Below are positions 18,671-27,289 of a DNA stretch of 64,000 nucleotides, in pieces. A program made the position numbers and the translations under genes. Position 1 is the first letter of the stretch. Each line of letters starts with the position of its first letter. The notes under the pieces were generated by a model. That model was not told the origin of the DNA. It did not search any database and saw only the letters and a list, made by a program, of their open reading frames with translations. This DNA comes from Neolewinella aurantiaca (GTDB taxonomy: Bacteria > Bacteroidota > Bacteroidia > Chitinophagales > Saprospiraceae): NCBI RefSeq assembly GCF_008014675.1, contig NZ_VOXD01000012.1:87745-151744 (forward strand), read 5' to 3'.

Positions 18671-19387
18671 TCAGGTGATCAGGTTCATTTCATCGTCCCA
18701 TTCCGCCTGTATGTCTCGCTTGCTCTGGTCTACATATTTGTCGAGGTATTTCGGGTCGTAGGCCAGGCCATGCTTATCGAGTACTTCCTGCGGGACACCA
18801 TCCCATACGTTGGGGGAGTTGCCCTGATAATCCAGCGTTTTGATTCCTTTTTTGCTGGTGAAGTAGCCAGTGAGGGTCAAATACCGTACACGATCGAAGA
18901 ATTTCGATCCGGCTTCGAATTCGGTCCCTTTCGCATCTTCGGGGTAGGCGATGTCATCGACGATCTGAATCCTTTCGGCCTCGGTCAGTTCCGAGAAGTA
19001 ACGGCCGAAGCGTTTGCTTGCTTCGATGTTGAGCCAGCCGAGGCCACCGCGGAGGATGTTCTGGTGGTAATCGGGCATATCGAGAGCGATGAATTCGAAA
19101 AAGTCCACTACCCCACAATCGGTGGCTTTGGGCTCGGTTTCGGTACCCGGCGTGATGATGTCGGCCAGGATGCCCAGGTCGGTTTTCTCGGCGTCGGTAA
19201 AAAACGAGTCGTTCGCGATGCGGGCATCGTGCTTCAGCTCGTGCGGCAGCCGCATGCCGTAGCCGGCTGCTTTGGCTTCCGTTACTTCGGCCAGGTCGGC
19301 CGGAGCCTCGCAGGCGGTTGCCTGGGTAAGCAGCGCCGCGCCGGCGGCGCCGGCCAAAAGGTTTTTGATGGTAGTTCTGCGATCCAT
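18671..19387 (-). CDS. Gluconate 2-dehydrogenase subunit 3 family protein (Tat signal)
   Basis: This 238-residue protein has a twin-arginine leader (DRRTTIKNLLAGAAGAALL) followed by a Cys that could also be lipidated (ATACEAP). The body matches the gluconate dehydrogenase gamma/subunit 3 family: FFTDAEKTDLGILADIITPG and the C-terminal WDGVPQEVL region. In characterised systems this small subunit is needed for folding and Tat co-export of the FAD-containing GMC subunit, which has no signal of its own. It lies 92 nt downstream of exactly such a GMC gene, in the same direction. Confidence 0.88.
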   Translation of the reverse strand: MDRRTTIKNLLAGAAGAALLTQATACEAPADLAEVTEAKAAGYGMRLPHELKHDARIANDSFFTDAEKTDLGILADIITPGTETEPKATDCGVVDFFEFIALDMPDYHQNILRGGLGWLNIEASKRFGRYFSELTEAERIQIVDDIAYPEDAKGTEFEAGSKFFDRVRYLTLTGYFTSKKGIKTLDYQGNSPNVWDGVPQEVLDKHGLAYDPKYLDKYVDQSKRDIQAEWDDEMNLIT

Positions 19388-19401
19388 AATTTAGAAAGTT
19401 G

Positions 19402-19478
19402 CAGATTATAGAATGCAGGAATCAGGATGCAATCGCGTATGAATAACGGGAAGCCTGAATGCTGAATTCTGCAATCTG
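19402..19478. repeat. Imperfect inverted repeat between the two dehydrogenase genes
   Basis: Arms of about 25 nt at 19402-19426 and 19454-19478 match at roughly 20 positions (CAGATTATAGAATGCAGG against the complement CAGATTGCAGAATTCAGC). It may attenuate or stabilise the two-gene mRNA, or be a worn dispersed repeat. Confidence 0.4.
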
Positions 19479-19479
19479 T

Positions 19480-21216
19480 TTAGATGTTCATTTTTTTGCG
19501 TTCGGAGATGATGTGGTCAGAGGCGCGCATTGCCAGCGCCATGATGGTCCAGGTCGGGTTTTTGTCGGCCTGGGAAGTGAATACCGAAGCATCGGTCAGG
19601 TACACATTAGGGACTTCGTGCAGGGCACTGTGCTTGTTGGTTACTCCTTGTTTGGGGTCGTTGTGCATACGTGCGGTTCCTACCTCATGAATGATGGCTC
19701 CCGGCGGGAGAAGGCCATGATCGTTTTCGTAAGAAGGTACTTCGTCGTCGAAGAGTTCCCCTCCCATATTTACGAGAATTTCACGGATGGTCTCGTGCAT
19801 ATGCTTGGCCTGAAGCCGTTCGTGATCGCTCCATTTGTAATGGAAGCGCAGGGTTGGAATTCCCCACTGATCTACCTTTCCCGGGTCGATCTCACAGTAA
19901 TTATCGTACAATGCGACCGCTTCGCCTCTTCCGGCCATGCCGACTACAGCTCCGTAATAGGACTTGACTTCACTCATCAACGGGTTACCGTAGCCGCCCG
20001 GTTTGTAGCCCAGCATTTTCTGGATGGCCTTATGGCCTCCGCCGAAGCCGTAGCTTGGCATCCCCATCCCTCCCCACACTTCGAGGTGATAGCCCCGGGG
20101 GAAGTCCAGCTTTTTGTTGTCTCCCCACCAGGGAGCATATACGTGCATGCCGCCAACACCATCTTCGTTGTAGCGCTCACGGTTCATCAGGCTGGGAATG
20201 AAGGCCGAGGCACCCGCTCCGGTACTGTCGTGGAGGTACCGGCCCAGCGTTCCGGATCCGTTACCAAGTCCGTTGGTTTGCCCCGGCGCTTTAGAATTCA
20301 GCAACAACCGCGCTGTTTCGCAGGCCGAAGCAGCCAGTACGATTACTTTGCCTTTAATCTGGTACTCCCGCCGGTCGTCTTTACTGATGTAGCTGACCGC
20401 CGTTGCCTTGCCGCTGTCATCGGTGATTACCTCGCGGGCCATGGAGTTGACGAAGAGGTCGACCTGTCCGCCTTTTCCGTCTTTGCCGTTCTTCATAGCT
20501 GGGAAGATCAGGCAGGTGCCGGCGCTGAAATCGGCGTACACCGCACAGGCGCGGGAACACTGGCCACAGTAGAAACAAACGCCACGGTCTTTATTGATCC
20601 TCTTGGTGACCATACTCAGCCGGCCGGGGTAGAACGGTACGCCAACCTTGGTGGCGGCCTTCACCGTCATCAGTTCGTGCAGGCGTGGTTTTGGAGGCGG
20701 CAGGAAGTAACCGTCCGGGTGATTGAAAAGGCCTTCGTTGGTCCCGAATACGCCCACGAGTTTGTCGAGGCGATCATAATAAGGCTTGATTTCGTCGTAG
20801 GTGATGGGCCAGTTTTCGCCGAGGCCATCAAAATCTTTGCCGTGAAAATCGTTCGGGCCAAAGCGCAGGCTGATTCGCCCCCAGTGATTGGTACGTCCGC
20901 CCAGCAGGCGCGTGCGGTACCAGTCGAACTTTGTGCCTTCAACGGTGGAATATGGTTCTCCGGGCACCGTCCAACCTCCGAGTCCGGCGTGGAAGTCACC
21001 AAAGGAGCGCAGGGTTCCTGCACCGCGGCGCGGACTCTCCCAGGGCCAACGGAGCTGGGTTTTCATGGCGGGGTCTGCGGGATCGAAGTAGGGCCCTGCT
21101 TCAATAATGGCCACGTTGAGGCCGGCCTTGCTGAGCTGATTGGCGGCCATACCACCACCTGCTCCGGAGCCGACAATTACCGCGTCGTAAACTTTGTCGT
21201 TCTTCTTTATTTGCAC
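19480..21216 (-). CDS. GMC family FAD oxidoreductase with Cys cluster (dehydrogenase large subunit)
   Basis: This 578-residue protein has an FAD-binding dinucleotide fold at residues 11-40 (DAVIVGSGAGGGMAANQLSK). The GMC C-terminal domain has HEVGTARMHNDP and TDASVFTSQADKNPTWTIMA. A tight C-x2-C-x2-C-x3-C cluster (Cys214, 217, 220, 224, with Cys235 nearby) resembles an Fe-S ligand set, as in FAD-dependent sugar dehydrogenases that pass electrons to a cytochrome. It has no signal peptide and is presumably carried through Tat by the subunit 3 protein encoded next. Start codon is GTG 21216; a box TACCTTAA lies about 30 nt upstream. Substrate probably a sugar or polyol; not certain. Confidence 0.9.
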   Translation of the reverse strand: MQIKKNDKVYDAVIVGSGAGGGMAANQLSKAGLNVAIIEAGPYFDPADPAMKTQLRWPWESPRRGAGTLRSFGDFHAGLGGWTVPGEPYSTVEGTKFDWYRTRLLGGRTNHWGRISLRFGPNDFHGKDFDGLGENWPITYDEIKPYYDRLDKLVGVFGTNEGLFNHPDGYFLPPPKPRLHELMTVKAATKVGVPFYPGRLSMVTKRINKDRGVCFYCGQCSRACAVYADFSAGTCLIFPAMKNGKDGKGGQVDLFVNSMAREVITDDSGKATAVSYISKDDRREYQIKGKVIVLAASACETARLLLNSKAPGQTNGLGNGSGTLGRYLHDSTGAGASAFIPSLMNRERYNEDGVGGMHVYAPWWGDNKKLDFPRGYHLEVWGGMGMPSYGFGGGHKAIQKMLGYKPGGYGNPLMSEVKSYYGAVVGMAGRGEAVALYDNYCEIDPGKVDQWGIPTLRFHYKWSDHERLQAKHMHETIREILVNMGGELFDDEVPSYENDHGLLPPGAIIHEVGTARMHNDPKQGVTNKHSALHEVPNVYLTDASVFTSQADKNPTWTIMALAMRASDHIISERKKMNI

Positions 21217-21317
21217 GAATCTGATTTTTTGGTGGGCTTAAGGTAAGTACAGAATTGGATTACCGGGCCATCACAAGACCAATGATTATTCGTTTCAACA
21301 GCGGGTTCACGTATTTC

Positions 21318-21334
21318 GGCGCGGCCGCAGGTGC
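21318..21334 (-). repeat. GCACCTGCG-N4-CGCC motif copy 4
   Basis: Exact copy with spacer GCCG, in the divergent gap between the GMC gene and the TonB-C gene. Confidence 0.8.
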
Positions 21335-21520
21335 AATGCACAAGACAAAACTCTAAATTCATCCACCCAGCAGCTCTCTGCGATTTCAAAGCTTTGCTTC
21401 TTCACAGACAACCGTAAGGTTACCCTGAGACGTTTACACAGGTAACTCCCCTTGGCTTTGCCCGGCAATCGGCAAGTCTCCGCAACGGGGAGACTATACT
21501 CAACATCAATTTTCACCTCA

Positions 21521-21988
21521 ATGGCCAAAAACCGTCCGTCTCACGTTTCCCGCCCGGTTTACCCCGGCGGCGTTGCCGCCATGAAGAAGTTCGTCGCCGC
21601 CAACCTGAAATACCCGCCCGCGGCAATTGAGGCCAAAGTAGAGGGCACCGTCATCATTCGGTACGGCCTGAACTATACCGGCAAGGTTACCCAGGCGAAG
21701 GTGAAAAAAGGTATCGGGCACGGGTGCGATGAAGAAGCAATGCGGGTCGTGAAGCTGATGAAATTCACCGTTCCGCAGTCCAGTAAGAAGAAGGTGCGCA
21801 TCCACCAGGACGTCAACATCCACTTCAAGCTCCCTAAGCCAAAGCCTACCCCCAAACCGAAGCCCGCTCCGAAGACGTCAACCAGCATCACTTACACGCA
21901 GAGCGGGTCTTTGAGCGGAAAAGTCGTCCGGAAAAAGACGACGGACAACAAGCCGAACTCCGGCTACAGCTACACCATAGAATGGTAG
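21521..21988 (+). CDS. Stand-alone TonB C-terminal domain protein
   Basis: This 155-residue protein consists of a TonB C-terminal-like domain (about residues 5-105: PVYPGGVAAMKKFVAANLKYP, then EGTVIIRYGLNYTGKVTQ, then CDEEAMRVVKLMKF). A Lys/Pro tail (KPKPTPKPKPAPK) and a Ser/Thr-rich end follow. Unlike energy-transducing TonB it has no membrane anchor or signal peptide, and the Pro/Lys tract comes after the domain, not before it. It should therefore be cytosolic, and a role in ExbBD-driven transport is unlikely. I chose ATG 21521; an upstream frame from 21452 adds 23 residues with no family resemblance. Confidence 0.75.
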   Translation: MAKNRPSHVSRPVYPGGVAAMKKFVAANLKYPPAAIEAKVEGTVIIRYGLNYTGKVTQAKVKKGIGHGCDEEAMRVVKLMKFTVPQSSKKKVRIHQDVNIHFKLPKPKPTPKPKPAPKTSTSITYTQSGSLSGKVVRKKTTDNKPNSGYSYTIEW

Positions 21989-22140
21989 TCTCTGCTCTTC
22001 CTCTGCCAGCGGCAGGAGAACGGGTAATTCCCTAGAAAACCGGACCTGCCCACCAAAGCCAACAGCGGTGCTGAACCACAAAACGGCGCTTCCGGAGACG
22101 GGTACTGCGGCAAAGCCGTTGCTTCCGTAAGCTGCTCCTT

Positions 22141-22157
22141 GCACCTGCGGCCGCGCC
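22141..22157 (+). repeat. GCACCTGCG-N4-CGCC motif copy 5
   Basis: Exact copy with spacer GCCG, 38 nt before the -7 box of the foldase operon. Confidence 0.8.
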
Positions 22158-22194
22158 AAACAATAACAAGCCCCGAAAAAAGGTTACTTTTGCG

Positions 22195-22202
22195 GTCCTG
22201 AT
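22195..22202 (+). promoter_or_regulatory. -7 box of foldase operon
   Basis: TACTTTTG, fitting the Bacteroidota TAnnTTTG consensus, 58 nt before the ATG of the first PPIase gene. No convincing -33 element was found. Confidence 0.5.
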
Positions 22203-22260
22203 TGGGCCACCTTTTAGCCGCGCAGCAACTGCGCGGTCGGATGAACTGAAACCAATATTT

Positions 22261-24228
22261 ATGCATTTCACAAAGCATTTTCTTACCCTGATCCTCTTCT
22301 GCTCGGCGCTGTCCCTGGCTGCTCAGCAAGACAGCGACGTGCTGTTTACCGTTGATGGCCAAGAGATTACGGTAGGCGAATTTCGCTACATCTACGGAAA
22401 AACCAACGGAGAACAGGCAGACTACGGAGAAGAAAGCGTAAAGGAATACCTGGACCTCTACGAGCGCTTCAAGCTCAAAGTTGCCCGTGCCAAAAGCATG
22501 GGGCTCGACACCGTTAAAGCGCTGCAGCGGGAACTGGAAGGTTACCGCCGCCAACTTGCCGATAACTACCTCGTTGATAAGCAGGTTACCGATCGTCTCG
22601 TTGAGCAACTTTATGAGCGCAGAAAAACGGACATTGAATTCAGCCACATTCTCTTCACGCTCAAGAGCCAGGCGCCCTCTCCCGCGGATACTCTCGAGGT
22701 CTTCAACCGGGCAATGACAGCGAAAAAGAACCTTACGGCCGGCAACTTCGCAGAAACAGCGAAGACCACGAGCGAAGACAAGTTCAGCGCGCCGAAGGGC
22801 GGGCGCATCGGCTATTTCAACGCGCCGTTCCCCAAAGGGATGCACCGCCTGGAAGCAGCCCTCTACAACGCTAAGAAAAACGAGGTCGTTGGTCCCATCC
22901 GAACGCCCCTGGGCTACCACCTGGCCATCAAGACCGGGAGCCGCCCCGCCCGCGGAGAAATGGAAATCAGCCATATCCTTATCCGGAAACCCGAAGGCGC
23001 CGGGTCGATGCCCGTACCCGCTCAGCTCCAGGCAGCAAAAAAGATGCTCGATAACGGAGAAGATTGGGCCGCAGTAGCTGCCCGCATCAGTGAAGACAGT
23101 AAAACGAAAGATAATGGTGGCTACCTTGGTTACTTCGGAATCAACAAGTTCGAGCCCGCCTTTGAAGATGCAGCGTTTTCACTGACGAAAGACGGACAGG
23201 TCAGCGACATCGTCGAGTCCAGCTCCGGTTTCCACCTCATTCGCCGTATTTCGCACAAAGGAATACAACCTTTGAACGACAGCCGCCCTCTTTTAGAAGC
23301 AAAAGTGAAGGCCGATGGCCGCTTTGACGAAGCTAAAAAGCAAATGCTGCGGGAAATCAGACAAAAGGCCGACGTGCAGGAAAACAAAGCGGTGTTCGGT
23401 CGCTTTGCCGCTACCCTCGTTGATTCTACCTTCCTCAACTTCCGCTGGAAACCTGACCCTAATGTTGACAAAACACCTTTGCTCGTGATCGGTGACGATT
23501 ACAAAGTAGGCCTGGAACAGTTTCAGGAATCCATGCGTAAAGACAGCCGCAAGCGCGTAAGCATGGGCCGCAAGAGCAATTCCGCAACCGTCGCCGCAGC
23601 CCTGTACGAAGAATGGGTAGACAAACAACTGATGGCTTACGCCGAAAGCCAGCTCGAAGCCGACTTCCCCGAGTTCGCAGCACTGATGCGCGAATACCGC
23701 GAAGGCATCCTGCTCTTTGAAGCAACCAAAATTGAAGTTTGGGACAAAGCCAGCGAAGACACCACCGGTCTGCAGGCTTTCTTCGCCGATCACCGCGATG
23801 ATTACCAGTGGGAAGAGCGGGCCACCGTTGTCCAGTACGCCATCAACGCAAAATCAGAATTGGACGCAACGGAGGTGCTGTACTTCGCCAAAGAAAACGG
23901 GATGGACGCAACGCTCGACAAATTCGGCCGGGCCAACATCGACGCCACAACAGACGACTACGAGCTCAGCCGCCTCCCGGAAATCGGAGGGCTGAAGCCT
24001 GAGGTAGGCAACACCACCGCCGTGACCAAAGACGTCCGCAAGGGCGTAAGCACCTTCTACAAAGTGGAAGCGCTGCTGCCCACCCGACGCAAAGAACTGA
24101 GCGAAGCCAGAGGCTATGTAATTGCAGACTATCAGGACCAACTCGAACGCGAGTGGGTAGAGAAACTGCGCAAAGAATACCCCGTAAAGATCAATAAGAA
24201 AGTACTCGCTAAACTCATTAAGTCTTGA
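22261..24228 (+). CDS. Periplasmic peptidylprolyl isomerase with two parvulin domains
   Basis: This 655-residue foldase has a signal peptide ending SLAAQQ (about residue 22). A SurA/PpiD-like N-terminal helical region follows (24-120), then two parvulin (PpiC) domains, about 125-225 (FSHILFTLKSQ ... GGRIGYFNAPFP ... GPIRTPLGYHLA) and 232-330 (ISHILIRKPEG ... GGYLGYFGINKFEPAFEDAA). A C-terminal region of about 300 residues of unknown fold completes it. It should help outer-membrane proteins fold in the periplasm. It is the first gene of an operon of three foldase-like genes; its TGA overlaps the next start codon. Confidence 0.9.
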   Translation: MHFTKHFLTLILFCSALSLAAQQDSDVLFTVDGQEITVGEFRYIYGKTNGEQADYGEESVKEYLDLYERFKLKVARAKSMGLDTVKALQRELEGYRRQLADNYLVDKQVTDRLVEQLYERRKTDIEFSHILFTLKSQAPSPADTLEVFNRAMTAKKNLTAGNFAETAKTTSEDKFSAPKGGRIGYFNAPFPKGMHRLEAALYNAKKNEVVGPIRTPLGYHLAIKTGSRPARGEMEISHILIRKPEGAGSMPVPAQLQAAKKMLDNGEDWAAVAARISEDSKTKDNGGYLGYFGINKFEPAFEDAAFSLTKDGQVSDIVESSSGFHLIRRISHKGIQPLNDSRPLLEAKVKADGRFDEAKKQMLREIRQKADVQENKAVFGRFAATLVDSTFLNFRWKPDPNVDKTPLLVIGDDYKVGLEQFQESMRKDSRKRVSMGRKSNSATVAAALYEEWVDKQLMAYAESQLEADFPEFAALMREYREGILLFEATKIEVWDKASEDTTGLQAFFADHRDDYQWEERATVVQYAINAKSELDATEVLYFAKENGMDATLDKFGRANIDATTDDYELSRLPEIGGLKPEVGNTTAVTKDVRKGVSTFYKVEALLPTRRKELSEARGYVIADYQDQLEREWVEKLRKEYPVKINKKVLAKLIKS

Positions 24229-25082
24229 GGATATTTTCGTTGAATTTATTGAGAACGGCAACGGCCGCACTCCTGCTCTTGACATTTGCCTGCGGAGACA
24301 AGGATCCTGACGCTGCAGACCCCATTCTGGCACAAGTGCACAAGAAAACGCTGCGGCTGTCGGAACTGGAAGGGATGTTCCCCGAGGAAGCAACGGCGAA
24401 CGACAGTCTGGTGATCCGGGAAGCGTTCATCCGGCGCTGGCTGCGGGAAACCGTGCTTCAGTACGAAGCCGAACGCAACCTGCCAACCGATCTGAACATC
24501 GACCGGTTGGTGCGCGATTACCGCGCCAGCCTGGTGAGTAGCCACTACGAGGAGGTACTCATCAGTATGCGCCTCGACAGTACCATCACTCAGGAAGAAC
24601 TCGAAGCCTACTACGAATCGAGCAAAGGACAGTACTTGTTGGAAAAGCCTATCGTTCGTTGCCTGTTCATCCGTGTCCCCTATCCTACCCCGGAAGAGGA
24701 ATTACTGCAACAGCTCTGGAACAATGGCAAGATAACCGATACGATGGCCCTCGAGAACTACTGCGAACGCCTCAGCGAAGTTGCCTTGCTTGACCCAACG
24801 GCCTGGTATTCGCTGGACGACATCGCACAGCAATTGCCCGAAGGCACCCTTACCGCCTCCAACGTCAATTCAAAGCGGGAATTCAGCCAGCAGGACGGCA
24901 GCAACCGCTATTATTTCCGCCTTTTGGAAATGAAACCGCGGCTGGAAATCGCGCCGCTGAGCTACGTTGAAGAACAGGCCCGCAAAGTGATCCTTCACGG
25001 CCGCAAAGCAAAAGTGCTCAACGAGGCCCGTGAAGACATCTACGAACGAGAACTGCGCAGCAAGAACATTAAGATCTTTTAG
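24225..25082 (+). CDS. SurA-N-like lipoprotein, no parvulin domain
   Basis: This 285-residue protein has a lipoprotein signal (LLLLTFACGD, Cys about residue 23). It resembles the chaperone half of SurA/PpiD: a helical segment with the pattern VREAFIRRWLRETVLQYEAE and ITQEELEAYYESSKGQYLL. I see none of the FSHIL/GGDLG landmarks of a parvulin domain, so it is probably a chaperone without isomerase activity. The start is TTG at 24225, sharing four bases with the TGA of the preceding gene, so translation is coupled. It sits between two true PPIases and likely works with them on outer-membrane proteins. Confidence 0.78.
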   Translation: MRIFSLNLLRTATAALLLLTFACGDKDPDAADPILAQVHKKTLRLSELEGMFPEEATANDSLVIREAFIRRWLRETVLQYEAERNLPTDLNIDRLVRDYRASLVSSHYEEVLISMRLDSTITQEELEAYYESSKGQYLLEKPIVRCLFIRVPYPTPEEELLQQLWNNGKITDTMALENYCERLSEVALLDPTAWYSLDDIAQQLPEGTLTASNVNSKREFSQQDGSNRYYFRLLEMKPRLEIAPLSYVEEQARKVILHGRKAKVLNEAREDIYERELRSKNIKIF

Positions 25083-25098
25083 GCGCCAACGCAGGTGC
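25082..25098 (-). repeat. GCACCTGCG-N4-CGCC motif copy 6
   Basis: Exact copy with spacer TTGG, starting at the stop codon of the lipoprotein gene. A looser two-mismatch copy lies at 25166-25182 in the same gap. Confidence 0.8.
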
Positions 25099-25232
25099 AA
25101 TGGGAGGGATGCCGGCCAACCGGTTAACAGCCCACGTTTAGCTCCTTTACTTCTAACCGGTCTTTGTACCCGCGCGCCCGCCGAATTAGACAAAGAATAA
25201 GCCCCCTCCGGGCAGCCTTAACATTAGAATTT

Positions 25233-26615
25233 ATGAATACGATTTTTAACCGTCTGACCCTGTTTCTGATCTGCCTTCTGCCAGTAGGCCTGAGTGCGCA
25301 ATCTTCCGTAATCGATCAGGTGATCGCCCGCGTTGGCAGCGAGTACGTACTGCTCTCCGAACTGGAAGAACAATACGCTCTGGCGGCCAGCCAAACCAAC
25401 GAATCATTGCCTCCCGATGCCCGCTGCCAGATGCTGGACCAGTTGCTTGTAGGTAAACTCCTCTACAATCAGTCGAAACTCGACAGTATCGAGGTTGCTG
25501 ACTCAGAAGTGGAAAGCCAGCTCAACGCGCGGATCGACCGCATCCTCAGCTACATGGGCGGCAGCATCGAGCAGTTCGAGGACTACTACGGACAGAGCAT
25601 CTCGGCAACAAAGGAACAGTTCCGGGAAGATTTGCGTGAGCAAATCGCTACCGACCGCATCCGCCAATCGGTGGTCCAGGGCGTAAAGGTTACCCCCGAA
25701 GAGGTAAAAACCTTCTTCGCAAACATCCCCCGCGACAGCCTCCCTTACTTCAACGCAGAGGTGGAAGTAGGTGAAATCGCGGTACTCCCCGAAGCCAACG
25801 ACGAGACGCGCAAGGCCACCGTCGCCCGCCTTAAGGACATCCGGGAAAGAATCGTTAACGAAGAAATCACCTTCGAAGAAGCAGCCAGAAAATACAGTGC
25901 CGATGGCTCCGGCCAGGCCGGAGGCGACCTCGGCTGGACGAAGCGTGGAAAGTTCGTGCCCGAATTCGAAGCAGCTGCTTACAACCTCGACCCGGGCGAA
26001 CTCAGCGACATTGTACGCTCTGAGTTTGGTTATCACCTCATCAAGCTTCAGGAACGCCGGGGTAACACCATCAAGGTGTCTCACATCCTTCTCAGCCCTG
26101 AGATCACCGAAGCAGACGTCGAGAAAAGCCGCATATTTCTCGATAGCATCGCCAACCTCGTACGGGTCGACTCGATGTCCTTCAGCGTTGCCGTGAAGCG
26201 CAACGGCTTCGATAAAGTGCAGAGCTACAACAACGATGGCCGCATGACCAACAACGCATCCGGAAATACTTTCTTCGAAATCGGAGACCTTGACCCGGAC
26301 ATTTACTTTGCCATCGACGAGATGGAAGTAGGCGAAATCAGTGAAGTGATGGAATTCAAAGGCCCACGCGGCGAAACAATGCTCCGCGTTGTTCAGCTCC
26401 AATCACGCAGTAGCCCGCACCGTGCCAGTCTTGCTCAGGATTACGCCAAAATCCAGATTGCCACCAAAAGCTCTAAGCAGCAAAAGCACCTCAGCGACTG
26501 GATCGAGAAAACGATCGGTTCTACCTTCGTTATGATCGACGAACGCTACAAGCCCTGCCCTTCCGTCCAGAATTGGATCGAGGACAGCCGTAAGATCGTT
26601 GTCGGTAACAAGTAA
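25233..26615 (+). CDS. surA: SurA-type periplasmic chaperone/peptidylprolyl isomerase
   Basis: This 460-residue protein has a signal peptide (cleavage after GLSAQ). The SurA N-terminal chaperone domain starts VIDQVIARVGSEYVLLSELE. The first parvulin domain is at about 170-270 (GGDLGWTKRGKFVPEFEAAA, SEFGYHLIKLQERRG), and a second, less conserved one begins KVSHILLSPE. It escorts beta-barrel proteins to the BAM complex. ATG 25233 fits the signal peptide; the frame is open 23 codons further up but those residues are basic and unrelated. It is the third foldase gene in a row, 150 nt after the second, and is followed by a hairpin terminator. Confidence 0.92.
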   Translation: MNTIFNRLTLFLICLLPVGLSAQSSVIDQVIARVGSEYVLLSELEEQYALAASQTNESLPPDARCQMLDQLLVGKLLYNQSKLDSIEVADSEVESQLNARIDRILSYMGGSIEQFEDYYGQSISATKEQFREDLREQIATDRIRQSVVQGVKVTPEEVKTFFANIPRDSLPYFNAEVEVGEIAVLPEANDETRKATVARLKDIRERIVNEEITFEEAARKYSADGSGQAGGDLGWTKRGKFVPEFEAAAYNLDPGELSDIVRSEFGYHLIKLQERRGNTIKVSHILLSPEITEADVEKSRIFLDSIANLVRVDSMSFSVAVKRNGFDKVQSYNNDGRMTNNASGNTFFEIGDLDPDIYFAIDEMEVGEISEVMEFKGPRGETMLRVVQLQSRSSPHRASLAQDYAKIQIATKSSKQQKHLSDWIEKTIGSTFVMIDERYKPCPSVQNWIEDSRKIVVGNK

Positions 26616-26626
26616 TAGAAATTGAG

Positions 26627-26685
26627 AGCGCCTGGCGGGTAGAATGTAGTCGGTAATACCGCCTACTCTCTAGCTGCCAGGCGCT
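26627..26685 (+). terminator. Hairpin after surA
   Basis: Arms AGCGCCTGGC (26627-26636) and GCCAGGCGCT (26676-26685) pair perfectly, with a second helix inside (GTAG/CTAC, CGGTAATACCG). Only a short T run follows, so it may be a processing or stability hairpin as much as a terminator. Confidence 0.6.
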
Positions 26686-26700
26686 TTGCTATTTGTGCCA

Positions 26701-27142
26701 CACAGTAGCCGCGGCTTTAGCCGCTGGTTTGATTTATTAAGGCTCCGGCTGAAGCGCGGGCCTACCCGATAGGATAATAAGAGAAAAGGCTGCTGCGGTT
26801 GAGGATTCTCGATCTGCTCCACAGTAGCCGTGGCTTTAGCCGCTGGTTTAATTTATTAAGGCTCCGGCTGAAGCGCGGGCCTACCCGATAGGATGATAAG
26901 GGAAAAGGCTGCTGCGGTTGAGGATTCTCGATCTGCCCCACAGTAGCCATGGCTTTAGCCGCTGGTTTGTCATTTAAGGCTCCGGCTGAAGCGCGGGCCT
27001 ACCCGATAGGATGATAAGGGAAAAGGCTGCTGCGGTTGAGGATTCTCGATTTGCCCCACAGTAGCCGCGGCTTTAGCCGCTGGTTTGTCATTTAAGACTC
27101 CGGCTGAAGCGCGGGCCTACCCGATAGGATGATAAGGGATGA
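26701..27142. repeat. Tandem array of 118-119 bp REP-like units, about 3.7 copies
   Basis: Units start at 26701, 26820, 26939 and 27057 (lengths 119, 119 and 118, the last broken off near 27142) and are almost identical. Each contains two facing palindromic blocks, CAGTAGCCGCGGCTTTAGCC and CTCCGGCTGAAGCGCGGGCC, which can fold into an imperfect hairpin, followed by a 55-bp link. There is no open frame that survives across units and no associated transposase. The array lies between surA and tRNA-Gly. Confidence 0.85.
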
Positions 27143-27246
27143 GGCCAGGAGCGAGCAGAGCCCTCCAGTCTTTCACAATGTCACAGCCAAAGACGGAACA
27201 GCCTGCATTTGAACGCCAAAAAGCTCGCCTCTTCGTACAACGCAGA

Positions 27247-27276
27247 AGGGCCAGTAACCCGAAGATTACTGACCCT
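27247..27276 (-). terminator. Hairpin downstream of tRNA-Gly
   Basis: Minus-strand stem AGGGTCAGTAA / TTACTGGCCCT with an 8-nt loop, about 13 nt past the tRNA 3' end. No T run follows, so it may guide 3' processing instead of terminating. Confidence 0.5.
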
Positions 27277-27289
27277 TTGACGCGATTAG

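Noticed and set aside
19459..21246. A 595-codon open frame antisense to the GMC oxidoreductase gene
   Set aside because: It mirrors the GMC gene, whose protein has clear family motifs. The antisense translation has no recognisable domain and arises from strong codon bias.
26701..27142. CRISPR array
   Set aside because: Repeats are 118-119 bp and directly abutting, with no variable spacers and no cas genes.
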